A DNA stretch of 32,641 nt from an uncultured Eubacteriales bacterium (lineage in GTDB: Bacteria > Bacillota > Clostridia > Oscillospirales > Oscillospiraceae): assembly GCA_949283375.1 (NCBI GenBank), contig CASDSM010000002.1, forward strand, positions 1 to 32,641, in the 5' to 3' direction. The position numbers and the translations under genes were made by a program. Below, piece by piece: positions 1-7,388 of the stretch. Position 1 is the stretch's first letter. Each line of letters begins with the position of its first letter. The notes beneath the pieces were generated by a model. It was not told where the DNA came from. It saw nothing but the letters and a program-made list of their open reading frames with translations, and made no database searches.

Positions 1-322
1 CGCCCTCCGGCCGCAGGAGCAGCCCCACCGGGATCAGGCCGGGCCGGGCGAGGGTCTGCGCGGCGCGTCCAACGCGCCCGAGCTCCTCCACGCTGCCCGC
101 TACTGGACGGCAGCGGCCGAGCGCGGCGGAGAGCTCCTCCGCTGCCAGCCCCTCCGTCCGGAGGAGGATGCGCCCCGGCGCGGCGCCGGATGCCAGGCAG
201 TCCGCGAGCTCCGCCGCCGAGCGGGCCAGATACCAGTCCTCCGCCGTCCCCGGCCCGGGGGAGCGGAGGGGGCGGAAGTCCGCCGGGAGCAGGGTGTTCC
301 ATTGTGCGCCGTCCCATGCCAT
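1..322 (-). CDS. PLP-barrel-like protein, N-terminal fragment cut by window edge
   Basis: An open minus-strand frame runs from ATG at 322 to the window edge (107 codons, no stop). The start is supported by GGGAGG six bases upstream and by a promoter at 355-383. The visible protein begins MAWDGAQWNTLLPADF. It then has a segment (SAAELADCLASGAAPGRILL, later VEELGRVGRAAQTLARPGLI and VGLLLRPEG) that reads like the repeated beta-alpha units of fold-III PLP enzymes such as alanine racemase or diaminopimelate decarboxylase. The usual early lysine motif (YAxKAN) that holds PLP is not visible, so this may be a shortened or non-catalytic relative. The coding call is firm because codon use matches the neighbours; the family call is weak. 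It is divergent from the fructosamine-kinase-like gene. Confidence 0.6.
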   Translation of the reverse strand, partial: MAWDGAQWNTLLPADFRPLRSPGPGTAEDWYLARSAAELADCLASGAAPGRILLRTEGLAAEELSAALGRCRPVAGSVEELGRVGRAAQTLARPGLIPVGLLLRPEG

Positions 323-354
323 GAGAGAGCCCTCCCTTGCCGTCTGTTTTCCCT

Positions 355-383
355 ACTCTACCAGTTTTTTGCCCATCTGGCAA
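355..383 (-). promoter_or_regulatory. Sigma-70-type promoter of the fragment gene at 1-322
   Basis: On the minus strand there is TTGCCA (378-383), a 17-base spacer and TAGAGT (355-360), about 33 bases upstream of the ATG at 322. Confidence 0.6.
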
Positions 384-410
384 GTTTTCGTGGCGCAAAG
401 CGGAAAACTG

Positions 411-419
411 TGCGATAAT
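411..419 (+). promoter_or_regulatory. Possible extended -10 for the fructosamine-kinase-family gene
   Basis: TGC followed by GATAAT (414-419) forms an extended -10 about 35 bases before the ATG at 454. No good -35 is visible at 16-18 bases. Confidence 0.35.
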
Positions 420-453
420 GATGGCAGGACAGACAGAGAGAGGGGGAGAGCGG

Positions 454-1362
454 ATGCACATCGGGGGATACACCTCTCTGGACCAGGCGATCCGCGGCTG
501 CTTCGGCGCAGATGCGGCCATTGTCCGCCGCCGGCGCCTCACCGGCGGGGACATCAATGACGCTTGGCATCTGGAGCTCACCGGCGGCGGAACTGCCTTT
601 CTGAAGACGAACGCCCTGCGCAACGCCGCCTTCTTCCGCACCGAGGCGCGCGGGCTGGAGGCCCTGCGCGCGGCGGGGGCCATCGGCGTCCCGCAGGTCC
701 TCGCTGTGGGGACGGACGCCGCGCAGGGCGTGGCCTTCCTCCTGCTGGAGTATCTGGAGGAGGGGGAGCCGGTGCGGGACTACTGGGCGCGCTTCGGGAC
801 CCAGCTCGCCCGGCTCCACCGGGCGGACTGCTCCGCCCTCTGGGCGGGGCGGACAGACGGGCCCTACGGCTTCCCGGAGGACAACTTCATCGGGGCTAGC
901 CCCCAGCGCAACGCCTGGCGCGCGCGGTGGGCGGCGTTCTACCGCGACTGCCGCCTCGCCCCGCAGCTGGAGATGGCATGGCGTGCGCTCGACGCGCCCT
1001 CCCGCCGGGCGGCGGACCGCCTGCTCGGACGGTTGGAGGAGGAGCTGCGCGAGCCGCCCTTTCCCTCCCTCCTGCACGGGGACCTCTGGAGCGGCAATGT
1101 CCGCTGCGGCCCGGACGGACGGGCCTGGATTTTGGACCCGGCGGCCTATATCGGCGACTGTGAGGCAGACCTCGCGATGACTGAGCTCTTCGGACGCTTT
1201 CACCGCCCGTTTTACGAGGCCTACCGGGCGGAAAACCCGCTGGACGCGGGCTATCCGCACCGCCGGGAGCTCTACCAGCTCTATCACCTGCTCAACCACC
1301 TCAACCTCTTCGGCGCGGGCTACCTCGGCAGCGTGACGCGCATCCTCCGGCGCTGGCGGTGA
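454..1362 (+). CDS. Fructosamine kinase / ketosamine-3-kinase family protein
   Basis: A 302-residue cytosolic kinase of the FN3K family. Such enzymes phosphorylate sugar amines formed by glycation (ketosamines, ribulosamines) so that they break down, or act in fructosamine use. The N-lobe has a plausible ATP lysine (K51 in AFLKTNA). The catalytic loop is LLHGDLWSGNV (H208, D210, N215). The metal-binding segment is ILDPAAYIGDCEADLAMTELFG (D228), which is highly typical of the family. Length matches the usual 285-310 residues. The ATG at 454 is chosen because it follows a purine-rich GAGAGGGGGAGAG; upstream in-frame ATGs would add a tail with no family counterpart. The actual substrate cannot be read from sequence. 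It is monocistronic and followed by a new promoter at 1377. Confidence 0.88.
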   Translation: MHIGGYTSLDQAIRGCFGADAAIVRRRRLTGGDINDAWHLELTGGGTAFLKTNALRNAAFFRTEARGLEALRAAGAIGVPQVLAVGTDAAQGVAFLLLEYLEEGEPVRDYWARFGTQLARLHRADCSALWAGRTDGPYGFPEDNFIGASPQRNAWRARWAAFYRDCRLAPQLEMAWRALDAPSRRAADRLLGRLEEELREPPFPSLLHGDLWSGNVRCGPDGRAWILDPAAYIGDCEADLAMTELFGRFHRPFYEAYRAENPLDAGYPHRRELYQLYHLLNHLNLFGAGYLGSVTRILRRWR

Positions 1363-1367
1363 GTGGG

Positions 1368-1381
1368 GGAAAGCGCTTGCA
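1368..1381 (+). promoter_or_regulatory. cre-like site (CcpA) overlapping a -35
   Basis: GGAAAGCGCTTGCA fits the catabolite-response consensus TGWAANCGNTNWCA at all but two positions. It overlaps the -35 of the promoter at 1377-1405. No CcpA gene is in the window, so function is inferred. Confidence 0.35.
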
Positions 1382-1405
1382 TTCGCCCGGCGGGGATGCT
1401 ATACT
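1377..1405 (+). promoter_or_regulatory. Sigma-70-type promoter of the PEP/pyruvate-binding-domain gene
   Basis: TTGCAT (1377-1382), 17-base spacer, TATACT (1400-1405). Transcription would begin near 1412, just before a long hairpin. Confidence 0.7.
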
Positions 1406-1416
1406 GATGGCAAGAA

Positions 1417-1458
1417 GGCAGGACAACGGCGTTTTGCAGCGCTGTTGTCCTGCCCTTT
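1417..1458 (+). terminator. 15-bp hairpin with short T-run; terminator or 5' leader hairpin
   Basis: The stem arm GGCAGGACAACGGCG (1417-1431) pairs with 1440-1454 with one G-T wobble and an 8-base loop, then CTTTT. It could end transcripts of the gene at 454-1362. It also lies about 5 bases after the predicted start from the 1377 promoter, so it may be a 5' leader hairpin or attenuator for the gene at 1492. Confidence 0.6.
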
Positions 1459-1491
1459 TGCCGTTTCCGCACCGCGGGGAAAGGAGGCCCT

Positions 1492-4077
1492 ATGGCCGCG
1501 TTTGATAAGATCGAGAGCGGATATTCCAGCCTGGACCGCATTCTGGACCACATCCGCCTGGGGGACAATGTGGTCTGGCAGGTCTCGGCGGTGGAGGAGT
1601 TTCGCATGTTCGCAGAACCCTTCGTCCGTCAGGCGGTGGCGGACGGGCGGCGGGTGATCTACGTCCGCTTTGCCCAGCACCGCCCTGTCCTGGATGATTT
1701 GGAGGGGGTGGAGGTCCGCCGCTTCAACCCCGACCGGGGCTTCGAGGCGTTCACTGTCGCCATCCACGACTGCATCAGCCGGGAGGGGAGGGAGGCGTTC
1801 TACGTCTTCGACTGCCTCTCCGAGCTCCAGTCGGTCTGGTATACCGACCTGATGATGGGCAACTTCTTCCGCGTCACCTGCCCCTATCTCTTTGAGCTGG
1901 ACACGGTGGCCTACTTCCCCCTCCTGCGCGGGCGGCACTCCTTTGACGCCGTCGCCCGCATCCGGGACACGACGCAGCTCCTGCTGGACGTCTACGGCTC
2001 CCAGGAGGAGGTCTATCTCCACCCCCTCAAGGTGTGGAACCGCTACTCTGACCGGATGTTCCTCCCCCACTGCTGCCGCCGCGGGGAGCAGGAATTCGTC
2101 ACCGTGCAGGATGCCGTCGGCCTGAGCCGCTACTACCAGACCCTCCAGAACCTCTCGCTCACCGAGCAGGACCAGAACTACGACAGCCACGACCGCTTCT
2201 TCCACCTCGCCCGGATGGAGTACGCCCGCGGGCACTTCAGTGAGGAGACGGAGGACCAGATCATCGACAGCACAATGACGAAGGACGGACGCCTGCGCGA
2301 GATGGTCAAGCGGTACTTCCAGCCGCGCGACTACTTCCTCCTGCGCGACCGGATGATCGGCAGCGGCGCGATCGGCGGCAAGGCCTGCGGCATGCTGCTC
2401 GCGCGCAAGATCGCCGAGACCGAGCTTCCGGCCTTCTGCGCGCACAACGAGCCGCACGACTCGTTCTACATCGGCTCGGACGTGTTCTACACCTACATCG
2501 TCTCCAACGGCTGCTGGCGCCAGCGCATCCGCCAGCGGATGCCGGAGGGCTACTTCACCGAGGCTGAGCCGCTGCGCCAGCGCCTGCTGGTGGGCACCTT
2601 CCCACCCAAGATCCGCGAGCAGTTCCAGAAGGTGCTCGACTATTTCGCGCAGAGCCCCTTTATCGTCCGCTCCTCCAGCTTCCTGGAGGACGGCTTTGGC
2701 AACGCCTTTGCCGGCAAGTATGAGTCCGTCTTCTGCGTGAATCAGGGCACTCCGCAGGAGCGGCTGGAGGCGTTCGAGCAGGCGGTGCGCATCGTCTATG
2801 CCAGCACCATGTCCTATTCCGCCCTGGAATACCGCCGCCAGCGCGGCATGGAGTCGATGGACGAGCAGATGGCCGTGCTGGTCCAGCGGGTCTCCGGCTC
2901 CTACTTCGGCGACTGGTTCATGCCCTGCGCCGCCGGGGTGGGCTACAGCCACAGCTCCTATCAGTGGCTGCCCGACATGGACCCGAGCGCCGGCATGCTC
3001 CGCCTGGTGATGGGGCTGGGGACCAAGGCGGTGGACCGCACCGGGGAGGACTATCCGCGCCTGGCCAACCTCGACCGCCCCACCGCCACCATCTACACGA
3101 CGGACAGCCAGAAGCACCGCTTCTCCCAGCGCAACGTGGACGTGCTCGACTGCCGGGAGAACCGCCTGCGCGAGGTCCCGCTGGACCAGGTGCTCCCGGT
3201 GATGCCGCCGTGGTACCGGAAGGCGGTGCTCGAGCGCGACTGGGAGGCAGAGCGCCTCCTGCGCGAGCGGGGACGCCGCCGCGAGGTCTGGTTTGCCAGC
3301 TGTCAGCACCTGCTGGAGCAGTCGGACTTTGTCTCCCTCATGCGCGATGTGCTCCACACCCTCGAGCGGGTGTATCATAACCCGGTGGATATCGAGTACA
3401 CCGTCAACCTCGGCGAGCACGGCTCCTTCATGGTCAACCTCCTCCAGTGCCGCCCGCTCTATCAGGGGCGGACGGGGGAGCGGGTGGACCTGCGTTCGCT
3501 CCGGCTGACGGAGACCCTCTTCTCCCTGCGCGGGTCCTCGATGGGCTCGTCCGGGCAGCGGGCGGTGGACGTGGTCGTGCAGGTGGACCCGCTGGCCTAT
3601 TACCGCTATCCCTACCAGAAGAAATACGGTGTTGCCGCCGCGATCGGCCTGGTCAACCGCGCCTATGCCGGCAGCGGCAAGCGCCTGCTCCTGCTCACCC
3701 CCGGGCGGATCGGCACCTCCTCGCCGGAGCTGGGCGTCCCCGTCGCCTTTGGGGACATCTCCAACTTCTCCGCCGTGTGCGAGGTCTCCGACCAGCGGGC
3801 GGGCTACATGCCCGAGCTGAGCTACGGCAGCCACATGTTCCAGGACCTGGTGGAGGCGGAGATCGTCTACGGCGCGATCTGGAACAATGAGAAGACGCTG
3901 GAGTATCACCCCGAGCTGCTCGAGCGCTATGAGGACCGCTTTCCCGCTCTCTGCCCATCCTGCCCAGAGCTGGAGGGGATCATCCGCGTGCGCGAGACGC
4001 CGGGGCTGACCTACTGGCTGGACGCGGTGGAGAACCGCGCGGTCTGCGGCTTTGCCGCCCCGGAGGAGGGGCGATAA
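1492..4077 (+). CDS. Two-domain protein: degenerate RecA/KaiC-like domain plus PEP/pyruvate-binding (PPDK N-terminal) domain
   Basis: 861 residues; the start is set by AAAGGAGG five bases before ATG. Residues about 5-200 read like a RecA/KaiC-type domain (SSLDRILDHIRLGDNVVWQV; Walker-B-like FYVFDCLSEL at 103-112), but the P-loop lacks GxxGxGK[ST]. Residues about 288-655 are the ATP-grasp-type domain of PEP synthase and pyruvate phosphate dikinase: GSGAIGGKACGM (290-301), FIVRSSSFLEDGFGNAFAGK (390-409), MGLGTKAVDRTG (507-518), DIEY (633-636) and QCRPL (652-656). The phosphohistidine swivel domain and the PEP-binding TIM barrel are absent, so full PEP synthase activity is unlikely. Residues about 660-861 have no assignment. 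It may be a nucleotide-dependent phosphotransferase or regulator; the function is unknown. It has its own promoter. Confidence 0.8.
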   Translation: MAAFDKIESGYSSLDRILDHIRLGDNVVWQVSAVEEFRMFAEPFVRQAVADGRRVIYVRFAQHRPVLDDLEGVEVRRFNPDRGFEAFTVAIHDCISREGREAFYVFDCLSELQSVWYTDLMMGNFFRVTCPYLFELDTVAYFPLLRGRHSFDAVARIRDTTQLLLDVYGSQEEVYLHPLKVWNRYSDRMFLPHCCRRGEQEFVTVQDAVGLSRYYQTLQNLSLTEQDQNYDSHDRFFHLARMEYARGHFSEETEDQIIDSTMTKDGRLREMVKRYFQPRDYFLLRDRMIGSGAIGGKACGMLLARKIAETELPAFCAHNEPHDSFYIGSDVFYTYIVSNGCWRQRIRQRMPEGYFTEAEPLRQRLLVGTFPPKIREQFQKVLDYFAQSPFIVRSSSFLEDGFGNAFAGKYESVFCVNQGTPQERLEAFEQAVRIVYASTMSYSALEYRRQRGMESMDEQMAVLVQRVSGSYFGDWFMPCAAGVGYSHSSYQWLPDMDPSAGMLRLVMGLGTKAVDRTGEDYPRLANLDRPTATIYTTDSQKHRFSQRNVDVLDCRENRLREVPLDQVLPVMPPWYRKAVLERDWEAERLLRERGRRREVWFASCQHLLEQSDFVSLMRDVLHTLERVYHNPVDIEYTVNLGEHGSFMVNLLQCRPLYQGRTGERVDLRSLRLTETLFSLRGSSMGSSGQRAVDVVVQVDPLAYYRYPYQKKYGVAAAIGLVNRAYAGSGKRLLLLTPGRIGTSSPELGVPVAFGDISNFSAVCEVSDQRAGYMPELSYGSHMFQDLVEAEIVYGAIWNNEKTLEYHPELLERYEDRFPALCPSCPELEGIIRVRETPGLTYWLDAVENRAVCGFAAPEEGR

Positions 4078-4079
4078 CG

Positions 4080-4116
4080 AAAAAACGGGCGGGCGGAGCC
4101 AGCGCTCCGCCCGCCC
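4080..4116 (-). terminator. Rho-independent terminator, strongest on the minus strand
   Basis: A 13-bp perfect stem (4087-4099 with 4104-4116, loop CAGC) is followed on the minus strand by T6 (plus-strand A-run 4080-4085). It ends the GntR/ABC operon and, lacking a plus-strand T-run, only weakly ends the gene finishing at 4077. Confidence 0.75.
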
Positions 4117-4142
4117 CCAAAACACAGGGAGGCCGGGAGTGT

Positions 4143-4249
4143 GCCCCTGAAGGGGCGCGCGCCCGAGCCGCCAACGGCGGCGACAACGTGCCATTGGGGT
4201 TCGGTTTGGCCATATTTTTCGAACAAAAACGTAGATTATGTTCGAACAT
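4143..4249. repeat. Small hairpins and TTCGAACA repeats in a gene-free gap
   Basis: The gap 4078-4271 holds the hairpins GCCCC-TGAA-GGGGC (4143-4156) and GCCGCC-AAC-GGCGGC (4167-4181), then an AT-richer part. TTCGAACA occurs twice (4218-4225, 4241-4248), and the second copy sits in the perfect palindrome ATGTTCGAACAT (4238-4249). No gene is visible. Role unknown. Confidence 0.5.
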
Positions 4250-4271
4250 GCCGGAAGCTCTGAGCCTGCGC

Positions 4272-4877
4272 TCAGAACTCCCGCTTTTCATAGATGCGCA
4301 CGGAGACCAGCCAGGAGAGGCCGAGCACCGCCAGCGCCGCGGGGAGGGCCAGCCGGACGAGCCAGGGGAACCAGCCGCCCAGCGCGGCCAGACTGATCTC
4401 CTCCGAAAAGCCGGAGATCAAGCCCGTGCTCCCGAAAAAAAGGGCGAACATCAGCAGGAGCAGCATCCGGCTCTTTGCCGCGCCGAAGCGGTAGAGCAGC
4501 GGCAGGATGATGGAGATCCCCACCAGACTGGCCGCGGTCTGGAGCAGGAGCTGGAGGGCTGCATCCGCGCCGAGGACGGCCCAGGCACCAGCCGCCAGCG
4601 CGAGCGCGGGGAGGACGCAGAGCAGCACGGTGAGGTAGCGCGCGCCCACGATGGTCCTGCGGCCGATGGGGGCGAGGAGCAGGCTGGCGTCCACCTGTCC
4701 GCCCTCCAGCAATTGCTGGAGATAGTAGGGGAGCATGAGCAGAAACATGACGGCAAAGCCGAGGAACATATACTGCCCCGTAATCAGAGAGCCCACGGCG
4801 TAGGCGAGGATAAAGAAGAGGAAGATTTTGAGCTGTTTCCACAGCGCATAGAAGTCCAGGAGCAGCAGGCATTTCAT
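4272..4877 (-). CDS. ABC-2-type transporter permease
   Basis: 201 residues, mostly hydrophobic, with about six membrane segments (roughly residues 17-33, 36-56, 83-103, 110-131, 138-156 and 170-192) and a charged C-terminus (RIYEKREF). It lacks any enzyme motif. Its start ATG overlaps the stop of the ATPase gene (ATGA), so the two are translationally coupled and should form one exporter. Members of this arrangement (GntR of the YtrA type, ATPase, small permease) are often induced by cell-envelope stress or peptide antibiotics; that role is inferred from context. A small hairpin (4260-4275) covers the stop codon. Confidence 0.8.
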   Translation of the reverse strand: MKCLLLLDFYALWKQLKIFLFFILAYAVGSLITGQYMFLGFAVMFLLMLPYYLQQLLEGGQVDASLLLAPIGRRTIVGARYLTVLLCVLPALALAAGAWAVLGADAALQLLLQTAASLVGISIILPLLYRFGAAKSRMLLLLMFALFFGSTGLISGFSEEISLAALGGWFPWLVRLALPAALAVLGLSWLVSVRIYEKREF

Positions 4878-5716
4878 GACGCATTCCCCCTTGCCAGAAA
4901 GATGATGAGCTCCTCCAGTGTGAGCGTGTCCACCGTGAGAGAGGCCGGGACCCGCTCCCGCTCCACCAGCGCCTCCGCCCCGTAGCGGTGGACCCGCCGG
5001 GCGAGGAGCGTGGAGGGGTCCAGCCGGTCCAGCTCCTCCGCGCTGCATTTGAGCACCCCATAGCGCTCGAGCAGGCGGTCCTTCTCGTCCATCAGCACCA
5101 GCCGGCCCTGATGGAGAAAGGCGATGTAGTCGCAGATCTTCTCCAGATCGCTCACGATGTGGGAGGAGAGGAGCACCGCCCGGTCCTCCCGGCAGAAGTC
5201 GTAGAGCAGGTCGAGGATCTCCTGGCGCACCATCGGGTCCAGCCCGCTGGTCGCCTCGTCGAGCAGGAGGAGCCTTGCCCCGTGCGAGAGGGCGGCGGCC
5301 AGGTGGAGCTTCATCCGCGTCCCGCGCGAGAGGGTGGAGTAGGCCTGCCCCTCCGGCACCTTCAGCCGGGCGAGATAGCCCGCGTAGGTCTCCGGCTCCC
5401 ACTGGCGGTAGGCGTTCGCCATCAGGCGGCCGATCTGCCGCGCGGTGAGGAAGGCGGGATAGGCCAGCTCCTCCAGCACCACGCCGATGTCCTCCTTCAG
5501 CCGGGGGAAGGCGTCCGGTACGCGCTGGCCGAGCAGCTCGATCTCCCCGCCGTCCGGCCGCAGCAGGTCGAGCATCAGCTTGAGGGTGGTGCTCTTGCCC
5601 GCCCCGTTTTCCCCCACCAGACCGGTGATGGACCCCACCGGCAGCGTCAGGTCGAGCGGGCCGAGCTGAAAGGCGGGGTAGGTCTTGGTCAGCCCGGTCA
5701 ATGAGATGGCATTCAC
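4874..5716 (-). CDS. ABC transporter ATP-binding protein (YtrB-like)
   Basis: 280 residues. Walker A is GENGAGKST (35-43), the signature motif is LSRGT (130-134, a variant of LSGGQ), Walker B is LLLLDE (150-155) with ATSGLDP after it, and the switch histidine is in SSHIVSDLEK. The Q-loop has VLEE, with Glu in the usual Gln place, as in many ATPases of this exporter group. The C-terminal 60 residues are an accessory region. The start is GTG at 5716, preceded by AGGAGG that lies inside the last codons of the GntR gene, three bases away. The downstream gene is its permease partner. Confidence 0.9.
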   Translation of the reverse strand: MNAISLTGLTKTYPAFQLGPLDLTLPVGSITGLVGENGAGKSTTLKLMLDLLRPDGGEIELLGQRVPDAFPRLKEDIGVVLEELAYPAFLTARQIGRLMANAYRQWEPETYAGYLARLKVPEGQAYSTLSRGTRMKLHLAAALSHGARLLLLDEATSGLDPMVRQEILDLLYDFCREDRAVLLSSHIVSDLEKICDYIAFLHQGRLVLMDEKDRLLERYGVLKCSAEELDRLDPSTLLARRVHRYGAEALVERERVPASLTVDTLTLEELIIFLARGNAS

Positions 5717-5719
5717 AGG

Positions 5720-6103
5720 TCATTCCTCCTCTGCGGTGAGATGCAGCACGGTAAACATCTCCACCAGATCTTCGTTGGTCAGTCCGCACCCGGCGGCCAG
5801 CCGGGCGATCTCCTCCATGTGCGCCTCGATGGCGCGCAGCTGCTCCTCCCGCATCAGCTCGGGGTTGCGCGCGGCGACAAAGCTGCCCTTGCCCGCTACG
5901 GTGTAGAGATAGCCCTCCCGCTCCAGCTCCTCATAGGCCCGCTTCGTGGTGATGACGCTGATGCGCAGGTCCTTGGCCAGCAGGCGGATGGAGGGCAGGG
6001 CCTCCCCCGGCGTCAGGGCGCCGCTCTGGATGAGCTGCTTGATCTGCCGGCAGATCTGCTCATAGATCGGCTGGCCGCTGCTGTTGGAGATCATCAGATG
6101 CAT
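5720..6103 (-). CDS. GntR-family transcriptional regulator, YtrA subfamily
   Basis: 127 residues: an N-terminal winged helix (PIYEQICRQIKQLIQSG, then LPSIRLLAKDLRISVITTKR as recognition helix, then the wing GYLYTVAGKGSFVA) and a short C-terminal helical tail (about 80-127) in place of a large effector domain. That size is typical of the YtrA subfamily, whose members repress the ABC operon they belong to. It starts at ATG after GGAGGG. It is first gene of the operon, read from a promoter at 6136-6163 whose start region carries a perfect palindrome, fitting autorepression. The inducing signal is unknown. Confidence 0.9.
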   Translation of the reverse strand: MHLMISNSSGQPIYEQICRQIKQLIQSGALTPGEALPSIRLLAKDLRISVITTKRAYEELEREGYLYTVAGKGSFVAARNPELMREEQLRAIEAHMEEIARLAAGCGLTNEDLVEMFTVLHLTAEEE

Positions 6104-6122
6104 GGCGCTCCCTCCGTTACTA

Positions 6123-6138
6123 ACTGTATATATACAGT
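6123..6138. promoter_or_regulatory. 16-bp palindromic operator, probable GntR/YtrA binding site
   Basis: ACTGTATATATACAGT is a perfect palindrome. It overlaps the end of the -10 of the minus-strand promoter and its presumed transcription start, the expected position for repression by the gene product of 5720-6103. Confidence 0.65.
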
Positions 6139-6163
6139 ATACACAGATAACAGGAGATGTCAA
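6136..6163 (-). promoter_or_regulatory. Promoter of the GntR/ABC operon
   Basis: Minus-strand TTGACA (6158-6163), 16-base spacer, TATACT (6136-6141). Both hexamers are near consensus. Confidence 0.8.
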
Positions 6164-6221
6164 CCCCTCCGGAGAAATTTTGCGCCGCGGCGGGGGAGGG
6201 GCGGGAGGAAGAGAATGGGAA

Positions 6222-6250
6222 TTGACAGCAAAACCCGCATTTGCTACAAT
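6222..6250 (+). promoter_or_regulatory. Promoter of fabH
   Basis: TTGACA (6222-6227), 17-base spacer, TACAAT (6245-6250), about 70 bases upstream of the fabH start. Confidence 0.8.
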
Positions 6251-6319
6251 TACTATATCTGGCGTCTGCAAGAAGGATACCCGCCGGTCGCGGCGGAAGA
6301 TAGAAAGGAACTGTACATC

Positions 6320-7276
6320 ATGAGCTTTCGGATTCTGGGCACCGGCCGCTATGTACCGGAGCATGTGGTCACCAACGACGATCTGGCCAAGCTGGTGGAT
6401 ACCAGCGACGAGTGGATCACCGCCCGCACCGGCATCAAAACCCGTCACATCGCCACCGATGAGACCGCCTCGCAGATGGCGGCGGCGGCCGCGCGGGACG
6501 CGCTGGAGCGCAGCGGCGTCCGGCCGGAGGAGCTGGACCTGATCCTCTGTGCCAGCGTCAGCGGTGACTATGTCGTGCCCGGCCTGGCCTGCCTGGTTCA
6601 GCGGGACATCGGCGCGAGCTGCCCCGCCTTTGACCTCAACGCCGCCTGCTCCGCCTTCCTCTTCCTGCTGGAGACGGCGTCGGCCTATATCTCCACCGGC
6701 CGGTATGACAAGGTGCTGGTGATCGGCGCGGAGCAGATGTCCCGCGTGCTCGATTGGACGGACCGCTCCACCTGCATCCTCTTTGGCGACGGCGCGGGGG
6801 CGATGGTGCTCGGCCGGGGGGATAACTACCTCGGCAGCCACCTCACCGTCCGCGGCGGGGACGAGGTGCTCCGTCTGGACACGCCGGCCGGCATCTCTCC
6901 CTTCTTCACCGGGGAGCAGCCCCGCCTCTATGTCCAGATGAACGGCAGTGAGACCTACAAGTTCGCCACCCGCTCCGTCCCCCACGAGATCAACGCCCTG
7001 CTCGAGCAGTGCGGGGTGGAGCAGTCGGACGTGGACTGGGTGATCTGCCATCAGGCCAACCGCCGCATCATCGAGGCCGCCGCCCGCCGCCTGAAGGGCA
7101 TCCCGGCGGAGAAATTCCTGATGAACATCCAGGAGTACGGCAACACCTCCGCCGCCAGCGTCCCGCTGCTGGTGGACGAGTGCTGCCGCAAGGGCCTGTT
7201 CCACGAGGGCGACCTGATCGTCCTGGCCGCCTTTGGCGGGGGCCTCTCCAGCACGGCCTGCCTGGTCCGCTGGTAA
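6320..7276 (+). CDS. fabH: Beta-ketoacyl-ACP synthase III
   Basis: 318 residues, the normal FabH length. The enzyme condenses an acyl-CoA (usually acetyl-CoA) with malonyl-ACP to start fatty-acid synthesis in the cytosol. The catalytic triad is visible: Cys110 in DLNAACSAF, His244 in CHQANRRI and Asn275 in EYGNTSAAS. The N-terminus (ILGTGRYVPEHVVTNDDL, then TSDEWITARTGIKTRH) and the C-terminal GGGLSSTACLVRW are typical. The ATG at 6320 follows AGAAAGGAA by nine bases. No other fab gene is next to it. It is transcribed alone from 6222-6250 and ends at the hairpin at 7302-7344. It may be a stand-alone paralogue. Confidence 0.95.
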   Translation: MSFRILGTGRYVPEHVVTNDDLAKLVDTSDEWITARTGIKTRHIATDETASQMAAAAARDALERSGVRPEELDLILCASVSGDYVVPGLACLVQRDIGASCPAFDLNAACSAFLFLLETASAYISTGRYDKVLVIGAEQMSRVLDWTDRSTCILFGDGAGAMVLGRGDNYLGSHLTVRGGDEVLRLDTPAGISPFFTGEQPRLYVQMNGSETYKFATRSVPHEINALLEQCGVEQSDVDWVICHQANRRIIEAAARRLKGIPAEKFLMNIQEYGNTSAASVPLLVDECCRKGLFHEGDLIVLAAFGGGLSSTACLVRW

Positions 7277-7301
7277 CGCAAGAGACAGAAAAAAACAGCG
7301 T

Positions 7302-7344
7302 CCCTCCCGTCCGCTCACTCCGAGCGGCGCGGGAGGGGCATTTT
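7302..7344 (+). terminator. Rho-independent terminator of fabH
   Basis: CCCTCCCG (7302-7309) pairs with CGGGAGGG (7330-7337), inner CCGCTC (7311-7316) pairs with GAGCGG (7322-7327), and TTTT follows at 7341-7344. Confidence 0.75.
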
Positions 7345-7345
7345 G

Positions 7346-7366
7346 CCGCCGCCCGGCGGGCGGCGG
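7346..7366 (+). other. 9-bp all-GC hairpin just before the MATE ribosome-binding site
   Basis: CCGCCGCCC (7346-7354) pairs with GGGCGGCGG (7358-7366), loop GGC. It starts right after the fabH terminator T-run and ends eight bases before AGGAG. It could affect translation or add to termination. Confidence 0.5.
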
Positions 7367-7388
7367 AGAAGAAAAGGAGATGGAACGC

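Noticed and set aside
1399-4194. Very long open frame on the minus strand opposite the PEP/pyruvate-binding gene
   Set aside because: Its translation is rich in His, Val, Gly and Arg with no domain or ribosome-binding site, and the plus-strand frame has clear motifs. High GC removes stop codons from the opposite strand.
4238-4249. ATGTTCGAACAT considered as a LexA (SOS) box
   Set aside because: Gram-positive LexA boxes have GAAC-N4-GTTC; here the half-sites are in the opposite order (GTTCGAAC), and no SOS gene is adjacent.
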